Below are positions 1 through 6,488 of a stretch of DNA of 28,709 nucleotides, one piece after another; positions within the stretch are counted from its first letter, which is position 1, and every line of letters starts with the position of its first letter. Source of the stretch: a virus; the IMG/VR virus record IMGVR_UViG_3300021519_000751, positions 1 to 28,709 of that record, one strand, 5' to 3'. The translations under genes were made by a program, and so were the position numbers. A model generated the notes under the pieces. The model saw only the letters and a list, made by a program, of their open reading frames with translations, did no database searches and had not been told where the DNA came from.

Positions 1-2
1 GT

Positions 3-779
3 ACTGCTGTAACTGCTGGAACTACGTATGCTGTAGTATGTGGGGTTGGCGGTGTTAATATGAATGCTGGTACTGCAAGTTCATTTAATACAAGCACTGT
101 TATTGCAAACGGTGGTCAACCTGGAGGAACTTTTTCTGCACCTACTGGTGGTGCAGGCGGTACTGTAGGTGCTGGTACAGGATTTGCTGGTGGTGCTGGT
201 GGTGCTGGAGTAGGAACTTTTGCTGGGGGTGGCGGTGGTGGTGCTGGCGGTTATACTGCTGTTGGAGGTGTTGGCGGAACTTTTACAGGAACATATCCAA
301 CATTAACTGCTGGTTCTGGTGCCGCATCTGCTACTGGTGGTGCTGGTGGTAGTGCTGGCGGTAGCGCAACAGCTGGGGCATATTTAGGGCCAGGAGGTGG
401 TGGCGGTGGAACTTCACCATTTGGTTCTGTCGCTGTTGCTTCTATTGCTGGTACTTCATTGGCAGGCACACAAAGTAATGCAGGTCGTGGTGGTGGTGGT
501 TCTGGCGGTGTTGCAACAACAGCAGCATTTGGTGTGCAATTAGGCGAAAAAGGATATACTGGAAATGTGAACGTCGCAGGTCAAACACCAAATGGCGGCC
601 GATTTGGTGGAGGAGGTGGAGGAGGCGATGGTGGCAATCCAGGCGGCGCTGCTGGCACTGGTGGTGTTGGTGCGGTAAGAATTATATGGGGAACTGGCCG
701 TGCATATCCAGCAACATTAACCGCAGACAGAGTGTCGGGTTATCCAGCCGCTGTTGGTAATCCAGCTGGTCAACAATAA
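3..779 (+). CDS. Glycine-rich tail-fibre/adhesin-like protein (5' partial)
   Basis: The reading frame is open from position 3, so the gene begins before the window; the first ATG in view (60) is probably internal. The visible part is almost entirely Gly/Ala/Thr/Ser with Gly runs (GGGGGGG), interrupted by short hydrophobic stretches. It ends with a less repetitive tail containing the motif VRIIWGTGRAYP. Long Gly-rich stretches of this sort are known from phage fibre-tip adhesins (T-even gp38 type), where they pack as polyglycine-II helices, and the RIIWGxGRxxP ending is, from memory, common at the C-terminus of marine phage Gly-rich tail proteins. It is followed 12 bp later by a second Gly-rich gene. 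Role in host recognition is inferred; no enzymatic motif is visible. Confidence 0.7.
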   Translation, partial: TAVTAGTTYAVVCGVGGVNMNAGTASSFNTSTVIANGGQPGGTFSAPTGGAGGTVGAGTGFAGGAGGAGVGTFAGGGGGGAGGYTAVGGVGGTFTGTYPTLTAGSGAASATGGAGGSAGGSATAGAYLGPGGGGGGTSPFGSVAVASIAGTSLAGTQSNAGRGGGGSGGVATTAAFGVQLGEKGYTGNVNVAGQTPNGGRFGGGGGGGDGGNPGGAAGTGGVGAVRIIWGTGRAYPATLTADRVSGYPAAVGNPAGQQ

Positions 780-791
780 CGGAGAATTAAT

Positions 792-1535
792 ATGGCAAAG
801 TTAATAAGCGGAACAAGAGTATATGGATCGGCAACAGTTGACGGTGCATTGATTGCAGGTGCTGGTTCAGGATTTATGAATCTTGTGGCGTTTACAACTG
901 GTACTGCTGTTACATATACATTGCCAAGTGCGCTCCAATATGCTGGTGCTAAATTTAAAGCGACAATTATTGGAGCTGGTGGATCAGGCGGCGGAACTGC
1001 GGTTACTGCCGGTCAGATGGGCGGAGGTGGTGGTTCCGGTGCTATTGTTGTTGCTTATATAACTGTAGTATCTAGTGTTTACTCACTAACATATACCGTT
1101 GCTGGTACTACAGCAGCTGGTACTGCTGGTGCTGCTGGTGCAGCAGGCCTTCCATCATCAATCATCTATAACAGCATAACATATTCAGCCGGCGGCGGAT
1201 TAGGTGGTACTCTTGCAACTTCAGTTCTTGCTGGCGGTGCTGGTGGTACTCCAAGTCCTTCAGGTTTTGGTACAGCAAACGTAATGGGATTAACAGGATA
1301 TCCAGGTGGTGCTGGTGGTGTCATGGCAGCAACAACTAATGTCTTTGGCGGTGGAGGTCATACTCCACTGGGTTGGGGACAAGGTGGTGTTATGCCAGAA
1401 ACTGCGGCTGGTCAGGCAGGTCAGCCTGGAACTGGTTATGGCTCGGGTGGATCAGGTGCAAGGAACGGAACTGGTGCTGCTACAACTCGCGCCGGCGGAA
1501 CTGGTGCCCCTGGGTTAATAATAATCGAATACTAA
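792..1535 (+). CDS. Glycine-rich tail-fibre/adhesin-like protein
   Basis: 247 residues. The ATG at 792 follows a GGAGAA ribosome binding site and lies 12 bp after the stop of the preceding Gly-rich gene, so the two are cotranscribed. Residues 1-60 are ordinary sequence (MAKLISGTRVYGSATVDG) with beta-type alternation and could be the attachment part. From about residue 60 the protein is Gly/Ala/Thr-rich with GGGGGSG-type runs, ending in the hydrophobic strand GLIIIEY. This architecture, an ordinary N-terminus, Gly-rich body and short beta C-terminus, fits a phage receptor-binding or fibre-tip protein. The two neighbours resemble each other in composition rather than residue by residue. The gene ends in a strong hairpin terminator. 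Confidence 0.7.
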   Translation: MAKLISGTRVYGSATVDGALIAGAGSGFMNLVAFTTGTAVTYTLPSALQYAGAKFKATIIGAGGSGGGTAVTAGQMGGGGGSGAIVVAYITVVSSVYSLTYTVAGTTAAGTAGAAGAAGLPSSIIYNSITYSAGGGLGGTLATSVLAGGAGGTPSPSGFGTANVMGLTGYPGGAGGVMAATTNVFGGGGHTPLGWGQGGVMPETAAGQAGQPGTGYGSGGSGARNGTGAATTRAGGTGAPGLIIIEY

Positions 1536-1563
1536 AAAAGCCCTGCTATTATGCAGGGCTTTT
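1536..1563. terminator. Bidirectional Rho-independent terminator
   Basis: A perfect stem GCCCTGC / GCAGGGC with a 6-nt loop (TATTAT) is flanked by AAAA on the left and TTTT on the right, which extends pairing to 11 bp. It starts directly after the TAA at 1533-1535 and separates the plus-strand adhesin genes from the convergent minus-strand block ending at 1611. It reads as a terminator on both strands. Confidence 0.92.
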
Positions 1564-1610
1564 CCATTACTGAGGGCAGTTACTGGAGGTGCCGCCCCCA
1601 GTAAATTCTA

Positions 1611-2741
1611 CTAGCGATCCTGGACCGCAGCAACCACGTGCTTACCCGCACCCTTATTGAACTCCTGGAAGTTCTTAAGCTTGCTCGCCTTAAACTGCAT
1701 CTTGTAAGTGGTCAAAGCAGCATGAACAAGCATGACCTGCAATTCAACTCCAAGATTATCCATTACAAAGCGCAGCACATTGTCAAACTGTGCATGGAAA
1801 TGATCGTTACCCTTATCGGTATTGGCGTTCTTATCCCAACACTCCTTAAGCTCATAGCACAGAGCAACTGTCAGTGAATAACAAGCTGCAATGTCCTTGT
1901 TCTTAAGCTCCTTAACCTTACCCTCAAGAATGTGAGTGGGGTTAGGCATGTTAGCACTGACCTTACGATGTGCATTAAACTTAAGTGCAACACCTTCGCC
2001 AACAGTACCAGACACAAGATCAGTGAGCTCAACATCGTTAAGCTCCTCACCCAGCAACTCGCTAACAAAGCTCCACGAACGAGGAGTAGCAAAGCTCTGC
2101 CCGCTCATCTTGGGATCAAAGTTAAAGAGGTCAATCTTGTTAGCAGTAATGTAACCAACAACATCGGGATGGATCTTGTTAGTAATAGCCCAAGTCTGCC
2201 ACGTATCAAAGTCTGGACGCAGTGTAAGATGAATGAAACGATTAGCAAGCGGAGCAGGCATACGATAAGTAACACCACGATCAGTGTCACGGTTACCAGC
2301 AGCAACGACCACAACATTATCAGGCAGTACATAAGTACCAACACGACGATTGAGAATCAACTGATAAGCAGCAGCTTGCGTTGCAGGCGGAGCACTGTTC
2401 ATCTCGTCGAGGAACAATACAACAACAGGGTACTTAGCAGCTTCCTCCATTGTGGGAAGATCGGGCGGAGCACTCCAGGTTGCAGTATGCGCTTCAGTAT
2501 TGTAATAAAGAACACCCTTAAGATCGGAAGGATCCATAAGAGCAAGACGAAGATCGTAAAGCTTGCCCTTCAAATTAGTGCAAATGTCTGCAACCAATTC
2601 GGACTTGCCAATGCCCGGAGGTCCCCAAAGGAACACAGGACGTTTACGCTTCATAGCAACTACAATTTCACGCTTGGCAGCATCAAGAGTAACACTGCGG
2701 GATTCAGTAAGGGATTCGTTTGACTTTGATCTAGTAGACAT
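1611..2741 (-). CDS. MoxR-type AAA+ ATPase
   Basis: 376 residues. Walker A GPPGIGKS is at residues 40-47, Walker B VVVLFLDE ends at residues 112-113, a sensor-1 Asn sits in AAGNRD (about 150), and an arginine-finger candidate in ANRF (about 168). The insert pattern (DPSDLKG, LNRRVGTY) is typical of the MoxR/dynein-related AAA_5 group. MoxR ATPases act as chaperones that remodel partner proteins, often metalloproteins or VWA-domain partners; no VWA gene is visible in this window. The start has a good site (GGAGGT, 7 nt before ATG). It has its own sigma70-like promoter at 2776-2803, overlapping the end of the upstream gene, and ends facing the bidirectional terminator. Family is clear; the phage-specific substrate is unknown. 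Confidence 0.88.
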   Translation of the reverse strand: MSTRSKSNESLTESRSVTLDAAKREIVVAMKRKRPVFLWGPPGIGKSELVADICTNLKGKLYDLRLALMDPSDLKGVLYYNTEAHTATWSAPPDLPTMEEAAKYPVVVLFLDEMNSAPPATQAAAYQLILNRRVGTYVLPDNVVVVAAGNRDTDRGVTYRMPAPLANRFIHLTLRPDFDTWQTWAITNKIHPDVVGYITANKIDLFNFDPKMSGQSFATPRSWSFVSELLGEELNDVELTDLVSGTVGEGVALKFNAHRKVSANMPNPTHILEGKVKELKNKDIAACYSLTVALCYELKECWDKNANTDKGNDHFHAQFDNVLRFVMDNLGVELQVMLVHAALTTYKMQFKASKLKNFQEFNKGAGKHVVAAVQDR

Positions 2742-2775
2742 TTGGCACCTCCAAGTTGTTAACGTCTATATTATT

Positions 2776-2803
2776 ACTATATACTCTTACGCTGGATTGT
2801 CAA
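2776..2803 (-). promoter_or_regulatory. Sigma70-like promoter for the MoxR ATPase gene
   Basis: On the minus strand, TTGACA (2803-2798, perfect -35) is followed by a 16-bp spacer and TATAGT (2781-2776, 5 of 6 match to -10). The -35 overlaps the last codons of the upstream gene ending at 2787. About 30 nt of leader with a GGAGGT site precedes the ATG at 2741, so this promoter gives a normal leadered transcript. Confidence 0.75.
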
Positions 2804-3482
2804 CCTTTGTTCTTACATAATGCAAGCGGGTGATATTTTCCGCAGCATGTTGCTTAATCTTAGCAGTGGTAATTTCAACCACATTGCCTTGCTTAAACTC
2901 ATGATCACCTGCAAAGTTTACAATATTCCCTGCAGATGTCAATGCCGTTGTGTAGTACTTAAACCAATTCTTGCTGTAGATGCAGCTAAGAACTTCAACC
3001 TTACCTTCAAACTTTTCACCAACCGAACCAAAATGGATGGACTTACGCTTGAGTTCATCAACACGATCCCACGTCTTATCATAAGCAATGCTACGTTCCC
3101 AAGCATTTGGCAGACTGGCAATTAGTCCCAAAGTCAGTTGGTCATTGGACACAACAAACTCTTTATAAGCAGCATTGGCAGCACTCATTGTATATGAGTT
3201 AGCTTTACCACTCATAATATCCAACGTCTTGCTCTTGTAGTAATCAATAATCTCACGAGCACGAGTATAATCTGCTTCGCAAGTATTGAAATCGTCATCT
3301 TCAGTTCTATTCAGAACATTAATCATAATATGACGATTAGTCATCTTGTTTGGGGGAGTATTAATACCAGTAGAATTACTAACATAACACTCGTTGGTAC
3401 GCTGGGCAGCAACAGCCGCAGCAAAGACATCCTCGATGGGATAGTTAGTAACAGTATCGATAATGCGTCCACGTTTAGCCAT
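2787..3482 (-). CDS. Conserved-looking phage protein of unknown function
   Basis: 231 residues, not recognised. The start ATG at 3482 has an AGGAG site 6 nt upstream and lies 1 bp after the TAA of the GIY-YIG gene, so the two form one transcript. The N-terminal 80 residues are polar with mixed character; a helical stretch lies around residues 75-130. The C-terminal about 80 residues alternate hydrophobic and polar residues (KFEGKVEVLSCIYSK, GNVVEITTAKIK), as in a small beta-barrel such as an OB-fold; that fold guess is weak. No transmembrane segment, signal peptide or catalytic motif is visible. It lies between the GIY-YIG protein and the MoxR ATPase. Confidence 0.75.
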   Translation of the reverse strand: MAKRGRIIDTVTNYPIEDVFAAAVAAQRTNECYVSNSTGINTPPNKMTNRHIMINVLNRTEDDDFNTCEADYTRAREIIDYYKSKTLDIMSGKANSYTMSAANAAYKEFVVSNDQLTLGLIASLPNAWERSIAYDKTWDRVDELKRKSIHFGSVGEKFEGKVEVLSCIYSKNWFKYYTTALTSAGNIVNFAGDHEFKQGNVVEITTAKIKQHAAENITRLHYVRTKVDNPA

Positions 3483-3483
3483 A

Positions 3484-3810
3484 TTAAGCTCCTCTCTTAT
3501 CGGAATTTAGTGCAGGGTTAAGCTTACGGATAAGGTCACGCTCGTACTCATGTGCTGCTGACTTACCACGTACGACAGCAAGTATAGTATACTCGATATC
3601 TTCCTTGCAGTCAAGCTTGCGAAGTGCTTTGCACAGGAGCCAGTTAAGCCCCTCAGTTTGGGCACGATAGAAGTGCTTGGCAATGCGACTGCGGACACTT
3701 TTGTCTACAGTGCTCTGTGTCTTTGCAGTGACCCCAATGTACGTTTTGCTGTCTACAGCAATTTGGTACACTATGTGGTTCCGATCTGTGCGCTTCTTTC
3801 TCTGTATCAT
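3484..3810 (-). CDS. GIY-YIG family protein (possible nuclease)
   Basis: 108 residues. The N-terminus carries the two short strands of a GIY-YIG core: HIVYQIAV (VYQ in place of GIY) and KTYIGVTAK (YIG). A conserved-type Arg follows in the first helix (SVRSRIAKHF), and the C-terminal helix has the catalytic-type Glu in AAHEYERDLIRKLNP. The whole protein is just one catalytic module without a DNA-binding tail, so it is a stand-alone small nuclease or a derived binding protein rather than a typical homing endonuclease. Its ATG lies 6 nt downstream of a consensus -10 and has no ribosome binding site, so the mRNA may be leaderless. The next gene follows after one base. Confidence 0.72.
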   Translation of the reverse strand: MIQRKKRTDRNHIVYQIAVDSKTYIGVTAKTQSTVDKSVRSRIAKHFYRAQTEGLNWLLCKALRKLDCKEDIEYTILAVVRGKSAAHEYERDLIRKLNPALNSDKRGA

Positions 3811-3816
3811 ACACTT

Positions 3817-3844
3817 ATAATAGCATCTATGGGGGATACGTCAA
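3817..3844 (-). promoter_or_regulatory. Sigma70-like promoter, ATG 6 nt after -10
   Basis: On the minus strand, TTGACG (3844-3839), a 16-bp spacer and TATTAT (3822-3817). Exactly six bases (AAGTGT) separate the -10 from the ATG at 3810, so a normal start point falls on or next to the A of the start codon. No Shine-Dalgarno sequence can fit. Confidence 0.72.
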
Positions 3845-3873
3845 CCAGAAAGATTTTTTGCTAAGTCATTGAA

Positions 3874-4029
3874 TTAGAAGCACATTTGGGCAAGAACTAG
3901 TAGATCCCAGTAAATTTCTGGTCCAAATCTTGCCCAAAGTAGCAGTCCAATTGTAACAAATACTATTACAATTGCAACGCAACAGTTAACCCATTGGGTT
4001 ACGGCGCTTGTCTTCTGCACGAACTTCAC
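3874..4029 (-). CDS. Possible small single-span membrane protein
   Basis: The frame encodes one clear hydrophobic segment (WVNCCVAIVIVFVTIGLLLW) followed by about 20 residues, as in a small phage inner-membrane protein. I chose the GTG at 4029 (MKFVQKTSAV..., 51 residues), which overlaps the upstream gene by about 44 nt; ATG codons further upstream (4050, 4095) in the same frame would overlap it more. None has a good ribosome binding site, so the start is uncertain and the gene itself is not proven. Without it, about 110 bp between 3874 and 3985 would be unused in a very dense genome, which is the main reason to keep it. Function unknown. Confidence 0.42.
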   Translation of the reverse strand: MKFVQKTSAVTQWVNCCVAIVIVFVTIGLLLWARFGPEIYWDLLVLAQMCF

Positions 4030-4255
4030 GCTGCCACAGGGTATAAGCATAGCTGGAGGGTGTAGCGTCCCCTTCCCAAGCATGTAGTGCTGCAAGCTGA
4101 TTTAAAATTAAATTGGCAGCTGAACGCTTAGTAAGCTCTTCAACAACCATCTGTTTCCATTCAATAAGAGGAGTATTCTTCCTTGTATAAACAACTGAAG
4201 TAGGAAGTTTCTCTTCAATGCGCTGCGACCAATTTGGAGTAGTTTTGCTAGCCAT
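3986..4255 (-). CDS. Small protein of unknown function
   Basis: 89 residues, not recognised. It is largely helical-looking and charged, with several Trp residues (PNWSQRIEE, LIEWKQMVVEE, AWEGDATPSSYAYTLWQREVR) and a basic end (RAEDKRRNPMG). The start ATG at 4255 has an AGGAA site about 10 nt upstream. It lies just downstream of the tRNA-Gly gene and probably shares its transcript. No membrane segment or motif of known function is visible. Confidence 0.65.
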   Translation of the reverse strand: MASKTTPNWSQRIEEKLPTSVVYTRKNTPLIEWKQMVVEELTKRSAANLILNQLAALHAWEGDATPSSYAYTLWQREVRAEDKRRNPMG

Positions 4256-4286
4256 TTGTACTGTTCCTTGTTTTGGTCGAAAAAAG

Positions 4287-4360
4287 TGGAGCGGGGTAGG
4301 AGAATCGAACTCCTTTGACTAGCTTGGAAGGCTAGGACACAACCAATATGACAACCCCGC
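4287..4360 (-). tRNA. tRNA-Gly (anticodon UCC)
   Basis: A 74-nt cloverleaf on the minus strand. The acceptor stem GCGGGGT / ACCCCGC is a perfect 7 bp, followed by discriminator U and an encoded CCA. The anticodon arm is CTAGC - CTTCCAA - GCTAG, giving anticodon UCC (reads GGA, and GGN by wobble). The T arm AGGAG - TTCGATT - CTCCT is canonical; the D arm has the GG pair but one weak pair in its stem. It has its own promoter at 4424-4452. The phage's Gly-rich fibre genes use GGA and GGT heavily, which may be why a tRNA-Gly is kept (inference). Confidence 0.93.
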
Positions 4361-4420
4361 ATTTTGTGTAGTTAACCATGACCACACACGAAACTATTGA
4401 GCGTTTAACCTCATTACTAT

Positions 4421-4786
4421 TTAACAATACACTAGATTAACGGCTGTGTCAACATTATTATTTGATAAAGCCATTGCAGTTGCCATATCTGCATGAAAGA
4501 AACTTAGGTTACCTAAACCTATTAGGTGCCATGGATGAGTTATTTTTTTGTCCATAAGAATAATTTCTGACGATGTAATTCTGTTAACACGAAAATTATA
4601 GTTTTTATAGCCAAGATCGCACATAATATCATAACTGCGTTGAGTAAGTCTGAAACCATGTACCTTGTCGGGATTGTACCAAAATAAAGGATACCCCTTA
4701 TCTATTTCTTTAAGACGGGGAATGATATCTCTTGCATACTGTGCAATTTCCATAGTCCAATCAAGTTTGGTACGGAACTCTTCCAT
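4421..4786 (-). CDS. Protein of unknown function
   Basis: 121 residues, not recognised. The sequence is a mix of helix (EEFRTKLDWTMEIAQYARDI) and aromatic-rich strands (YPLFWYNPDKVHGFRL, KNYNFRVNRI), so it looks like a small globular soluble protein. The ATG at 4786 lacks a Shine-Dalgarno site; instead a perfect 8-bp hairpin (4789-4808) ends 2 nt before it, overlapping the stop of the upstream gene at 4795. Translation may be coupled to the upstream gene or governed by that hairpin. Confidence 0.7.
   Translation of the reverse strand: MEEFRTKLDWTMEIAQYARDIIPRLKEIDKGYPLFWYNPDKVHGFRLTQRSYDIMCDLGYKNYNFRVNRITSSEIILMDKKITHPWHLIGLGNLSFFHADMATAMALSNNNVDTAVNLVYC
4424..4452 (-). promoter_or_regulatory. 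Sigma70-like promoter upstream of tRNA-Gly
   Basis: On the minus strand, TTGACA (4452-4447, perfect), a 17-bp spacer and TATTGT (4429-4424, 4 of 6). It overlaps the 3' end of the gene ending at 4421. Transcription would start near 4417, giving about 55 nt of leader before the tRNA 5' end at 4360. Confidence 0.62.
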
Positions 4787-4788
4787 TA

Positions 4789-4808
4789 AAGTATTTAAGG
4801 AAATACTT
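4789..4808 (-). other. Perfect hairpin at gene junction, just before a start codon
   Basis: On the minus strand, AAGTATTT - CCTT - AAATACTT, an 8-bp AT-rich stem with a 4-nt loop. It spans the stop codon of the gene ending at 4795 and ends 2 nt from the ATG at 4786. It is too AT-rich and lacks a good U-tract to be a firm terminator; a processing or translation-control element is possible. Confidence 0.4.
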
Positions 4809-5082
4809 GTTTTCCCTGATCTAATAGTACAACACAGAACTTGTTAGTCTTAAACTTTACATTCAGTTTACGACACAAATTGATAGCATGACCGCTATTA
4901 GAAAAACTAACCTTCTTATACTTTGGTCCAGGATATTGACTGATTAAACTTGTAGTCTTAAGATTGATTGGCTTTTGATCGTAGTAAACAGCCCAAATAC
5001 CTTCACTTGCCAAAACCTGTTCGGACTTGTAAGTTACTTTATTTGCTTGCTCCACTAGGATATTTGGTTTAGGTCTTGACAT
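4795..5082 (-). CDS. Protein of unknown function
   Basis: 95 residues, basic, starting MSRPKPNILVEQ. It has alternating strand-like segments (GIWAVYYDQKPINLKT, KYKKVSFSNSGHAINLC) and a Tyr-Pro-Gly-Pro turn before KYKK. The composition suggests a small soluble alpha/beta protein; I do not recognise the family with confidence. The start ATG at 5082 has only a weak upstream GAG. A T4-type late promoter motif (5110-5117) with a small palindrome lies upstream, so the gene may be expressed late. Confidence 0.7.
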   Translation of the reverse strand: MSRPKPNILVEQANKVTYKSEQVLASEGIWAVYYDQKPINLKTTSLISQYPGPKYKKVSFSNSGHAINLCRKLNVKFKTNKFCVVLLDQGKQVFP

Positions 5083-5109
5083 AACTCATTTACTTTGAAT
5101 AACTGTTAT

Positions 5110-5117
5110 TATTTATC
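5110..5117 (-). promoter_or_regulatory. Candidate T4-type late promoter motif
   Basis: GATAAATA on the minus strand matches the late-promoter core ([N/T]ATAAATA) of T4-like phages, in the gap between genes ending at 5134 and starting at 5082. Directly downstream, at 5110-5098, is the palindrome AATAAC-A-GTTATT at the expected start point. The motif is short and AT-rich, so chance occurrence is possible, but its intergenic place supports it. Confidence 0.5.
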
Positions 5118-5133
5118 ATTGATGAAAACACCC

Positions 5134-5352
5134 TTATTTAAATGGTTTTCCAACCATCTCCACACTGATAACTTCTTGAGTCTGTTGCTTTTCAAGTTGA
5201 CTTTCCAAACTTCTAAGATGTAACAAAAGCTCCATAATCTCACTTTGTAATGCTCGAACTTCCTTATGTTCAAATACTACTTTACCATCACCGTTTAATG
5301 ACTTAACACGCTGATTGAAATTCTGTATGTGATATCCATTAAATGGAGTCAT
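5134..5352 (-). CDS. Small coiled-coil protein, unknown function
   Basis: 72 residues. Residues about 30-58 (EVRALQSEIMELLLHLRSLESQ is part of it) form a heptad pattern with Leu at a/d positions, a likely coiled coil and so a probable dimer. The start ATG at 5352 follows an AAGG site by 7 nt and overlaps the upstream gene by 14 nt. No catalytic motif is visible. Confidence 0.68.
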   Translation of the reverse strand: MTPFNGYHIQNFNQRVKSLNGDGKVVFEHKEVRALQSEIMELLLHLRSLESQLEKQQTQEVISVEMVGKPFK

Positions 5353-5821
5353 TGTATAACCTTAGCTTCTCAGTCATTTCCAACTTAGATTTAAATGGTC
5401 CTTGATATTCATTACGCTGCAATGTAATTAACTTTGGACAAAAACTCTTAACCCAACCATGTTCAAATTTAATGATATAATATCCGGCACAATGATAACT
5501 GTTGCTCTTATTAGTTTTTGTATAAATTGGCAACTTGCGTTCAACATGCCACAATGCATTATATGGTGTATGTGCAGTTGGATAGTCGTAAACTTCATTG
5601 GAAAGTTGTTTAGTAGTTTCCTTAAACTTCTTAATAAAGGTTACGTTGTACTTGGCGGAAAGTTCATTTAAATTGGTAAACATTAAATTTTGATTACCAA
5701 TAACTGCGGTAACTTTATTATCCTTCAAAGAGATAGTGCCAACCCTCTTGCCATCTTCTTCTTCAAGAATCCAAAATTTATTCTCAACAATTGTTTTAGC
5801 TTTCATTTTAGTATTCAACAT
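5339..5821 (-). CDS. Protein of unknown function
   Basis: 160 residues, not recognised. The first 60 residues contain strand-like segments around a GTISLKDNKVTAVIG core, the middle holds His/Tyr-rich sequence (YDYPTAHTPYNALWHVERKLP), and the end has a Cys/Lys/Leu segment (VKSFCPKLITLQRNEY). The start ATG at 5821 has GAGG 7 nt upstream inside the end of the preceding gene (overlap 7 nt); an in-frame ATG at 5806 is an alternative. Base composition is AT-rich compared with the replication genes. Confidence 0.7.
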   Translation of the reverse strand: MLNTKMKAKTIVENKFWILEEEDGKRVGTISLKDNKVTAVIGNQNLMFTNLNELSAKYNVTFIKKFKETTKQLSNEVYDYPTAHTPYNALWHVERKLPIYTKTNKSNSYHCAGYYIIKFEHGWVKSFCPKLITLQRNEYQGPFKSKLEMTEKLRLYNDSI

Positions 5822-6027
5822 CCTACATCCTCATCAATACCTGGATCTTCAACTGTTACTTCTTTCTTCTTAATAGTAAAAGACCCATTCTCATTATCAA
5901 TCCAAGACAAATCAGTACCCTCACTCCATCCCATTTGACTTAGCAAATCTGGGGGAAATGGTAGCATTAGCTCTCCTGTGTCCGGATCTGTTACAACTTC
6001 TACTGTCCATGAATATGGGTTACTCAT
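5815..6027 (-). CDS. AbrB/MazE-like small protein
   Basis: 70 residues. The core reads W-x-V-E-V, D-x-x-T-G-E-L-x-L-P-x-P-x-D-L-L, M-G-W-x-E-G-x-x-L-x-W, G-S-F-x-I-K-K. That order of strand, PxDLL, (M)GWxEGDxLxW, and a final strand ending in Lys is the pattern of swapped-hairpin AbrB/SpoVT/MazE DNA-binding domains. The acidic tail (EVTVEDPGIDEDVGC) is extra. A DNA-binding or antitoxin-like role is inferred from the fold pattern only; no toxin partner is next to it. ATGA overlap with the gene ending at 6024 indicates translational coupling. Confidence 0.6.
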   Translation of the reverse strand: MSNPYSWTVEVVTDPDTGELMLPFPPDLLSQMGWSEGTDLSWIDNENGSFTIKKKEVTVEDPGIDEDVGC

Positions 6028-6488
6028 ACTAATTCCTCATGATAGAAATTAATCTCTAAAACATTATGTGAAGTTTCATTACTAATAACTTCTGCTACTG
6101 TTTTAACTGTAGTTTCAAGTTCATTATCATTAATATTATACATCTCAGCTTGCCCTTGATTATACTTTAAATGTCTATGACTCAGTATATCTTTAAGGAT
6201 AGCTTCTGCATCATGAGTTGCTTTATTTGAATCTAATATAATTTCTGCATAAATTCTAAAATCAATTCCAGATTGATTCCTGCCTCTTTGTAAAGCAGTG
6301 GCAAACTTCCCACGTCCAATCTTCATGTCTCCTCTAACTAAGACATTAAACTCATGATCTTTAAGATGAGCTCTGCCAAAGTAAATTAGATATCTTTCGT
6401 TACCTGCTTTTTCAATTTGAGTAGCGGTTAAATTTTCATTAAGCATACGCATACGCTTATACTCTTGATAACCTTTTCCTTTAATCAT
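6024..6488 (-). CDS. Divergent GIY-YIG superfamily-like protein
   Basis: 154 residues. Residues about 33-75 look like the two strands of a GIY-YIG core of the T5orf172/Mug113 type: RYLIYFGRAH, then MKIGRGKFATALQRGRNQSG. A further strand DFRIYAEIILD and a helix with acidic residues (ATHDAEAILKDILSHR) follow, where the catalytic Glu of this family would lie. The first 30 residues are basic (GKGYQEYKRMRM). The assignment is by motif order and is not strong. The start at 6488 has a GGAG site inside the end of the exonuclease gene (8-nt overlap). If correct, this is the second GIY-YIG-like protein in 3 kb. Confidence 0.6.
   Translation of the reverse strand: MIKGKGYQEYKRMRMLNENLTATQIEKAGNERYLIYFGRAHLKDHEFNVLVRGDMKIGRGKFATALQRGRNQSGIDFRIYAEIILDSNKATHDAEAILKDILSHRHLKYNQGQAEMYNINDNELETTVKTVAEVISNETSHNVLEINFYHEELV

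Noticed and set aside
180-370. Repeated GGTGGTGCT-type units resembling a repeat array
   Set aside because: They are in-frame Gly/Gly/Ala codons of a coding gene, of irregular spacing, and not a CRISPR or satellite.
251-469. Pro/Ala-rich minus-strand frame in the first adhesin gene
   Set aside because: Pure complement of Gly-rich codons (GGN/GCN give Pro/Ala); no start signals.
1581-1603. Inverted repeat TACTGG...CCAGTA between the terminator and the MoxR stop
   Set aside because: A short hairpin without a T-tract; the strong bidirectional terminator beside it already explains termination.
1932-2723. Long open frame (263 codons) on the plus strand opposite the MoxR ATPase gene
   Set aside because: It is the antisense of a gene with clear Walker motifs; the encoded sequence is low in recognisable structure and has no ribosome site. 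It arises from codon bias.
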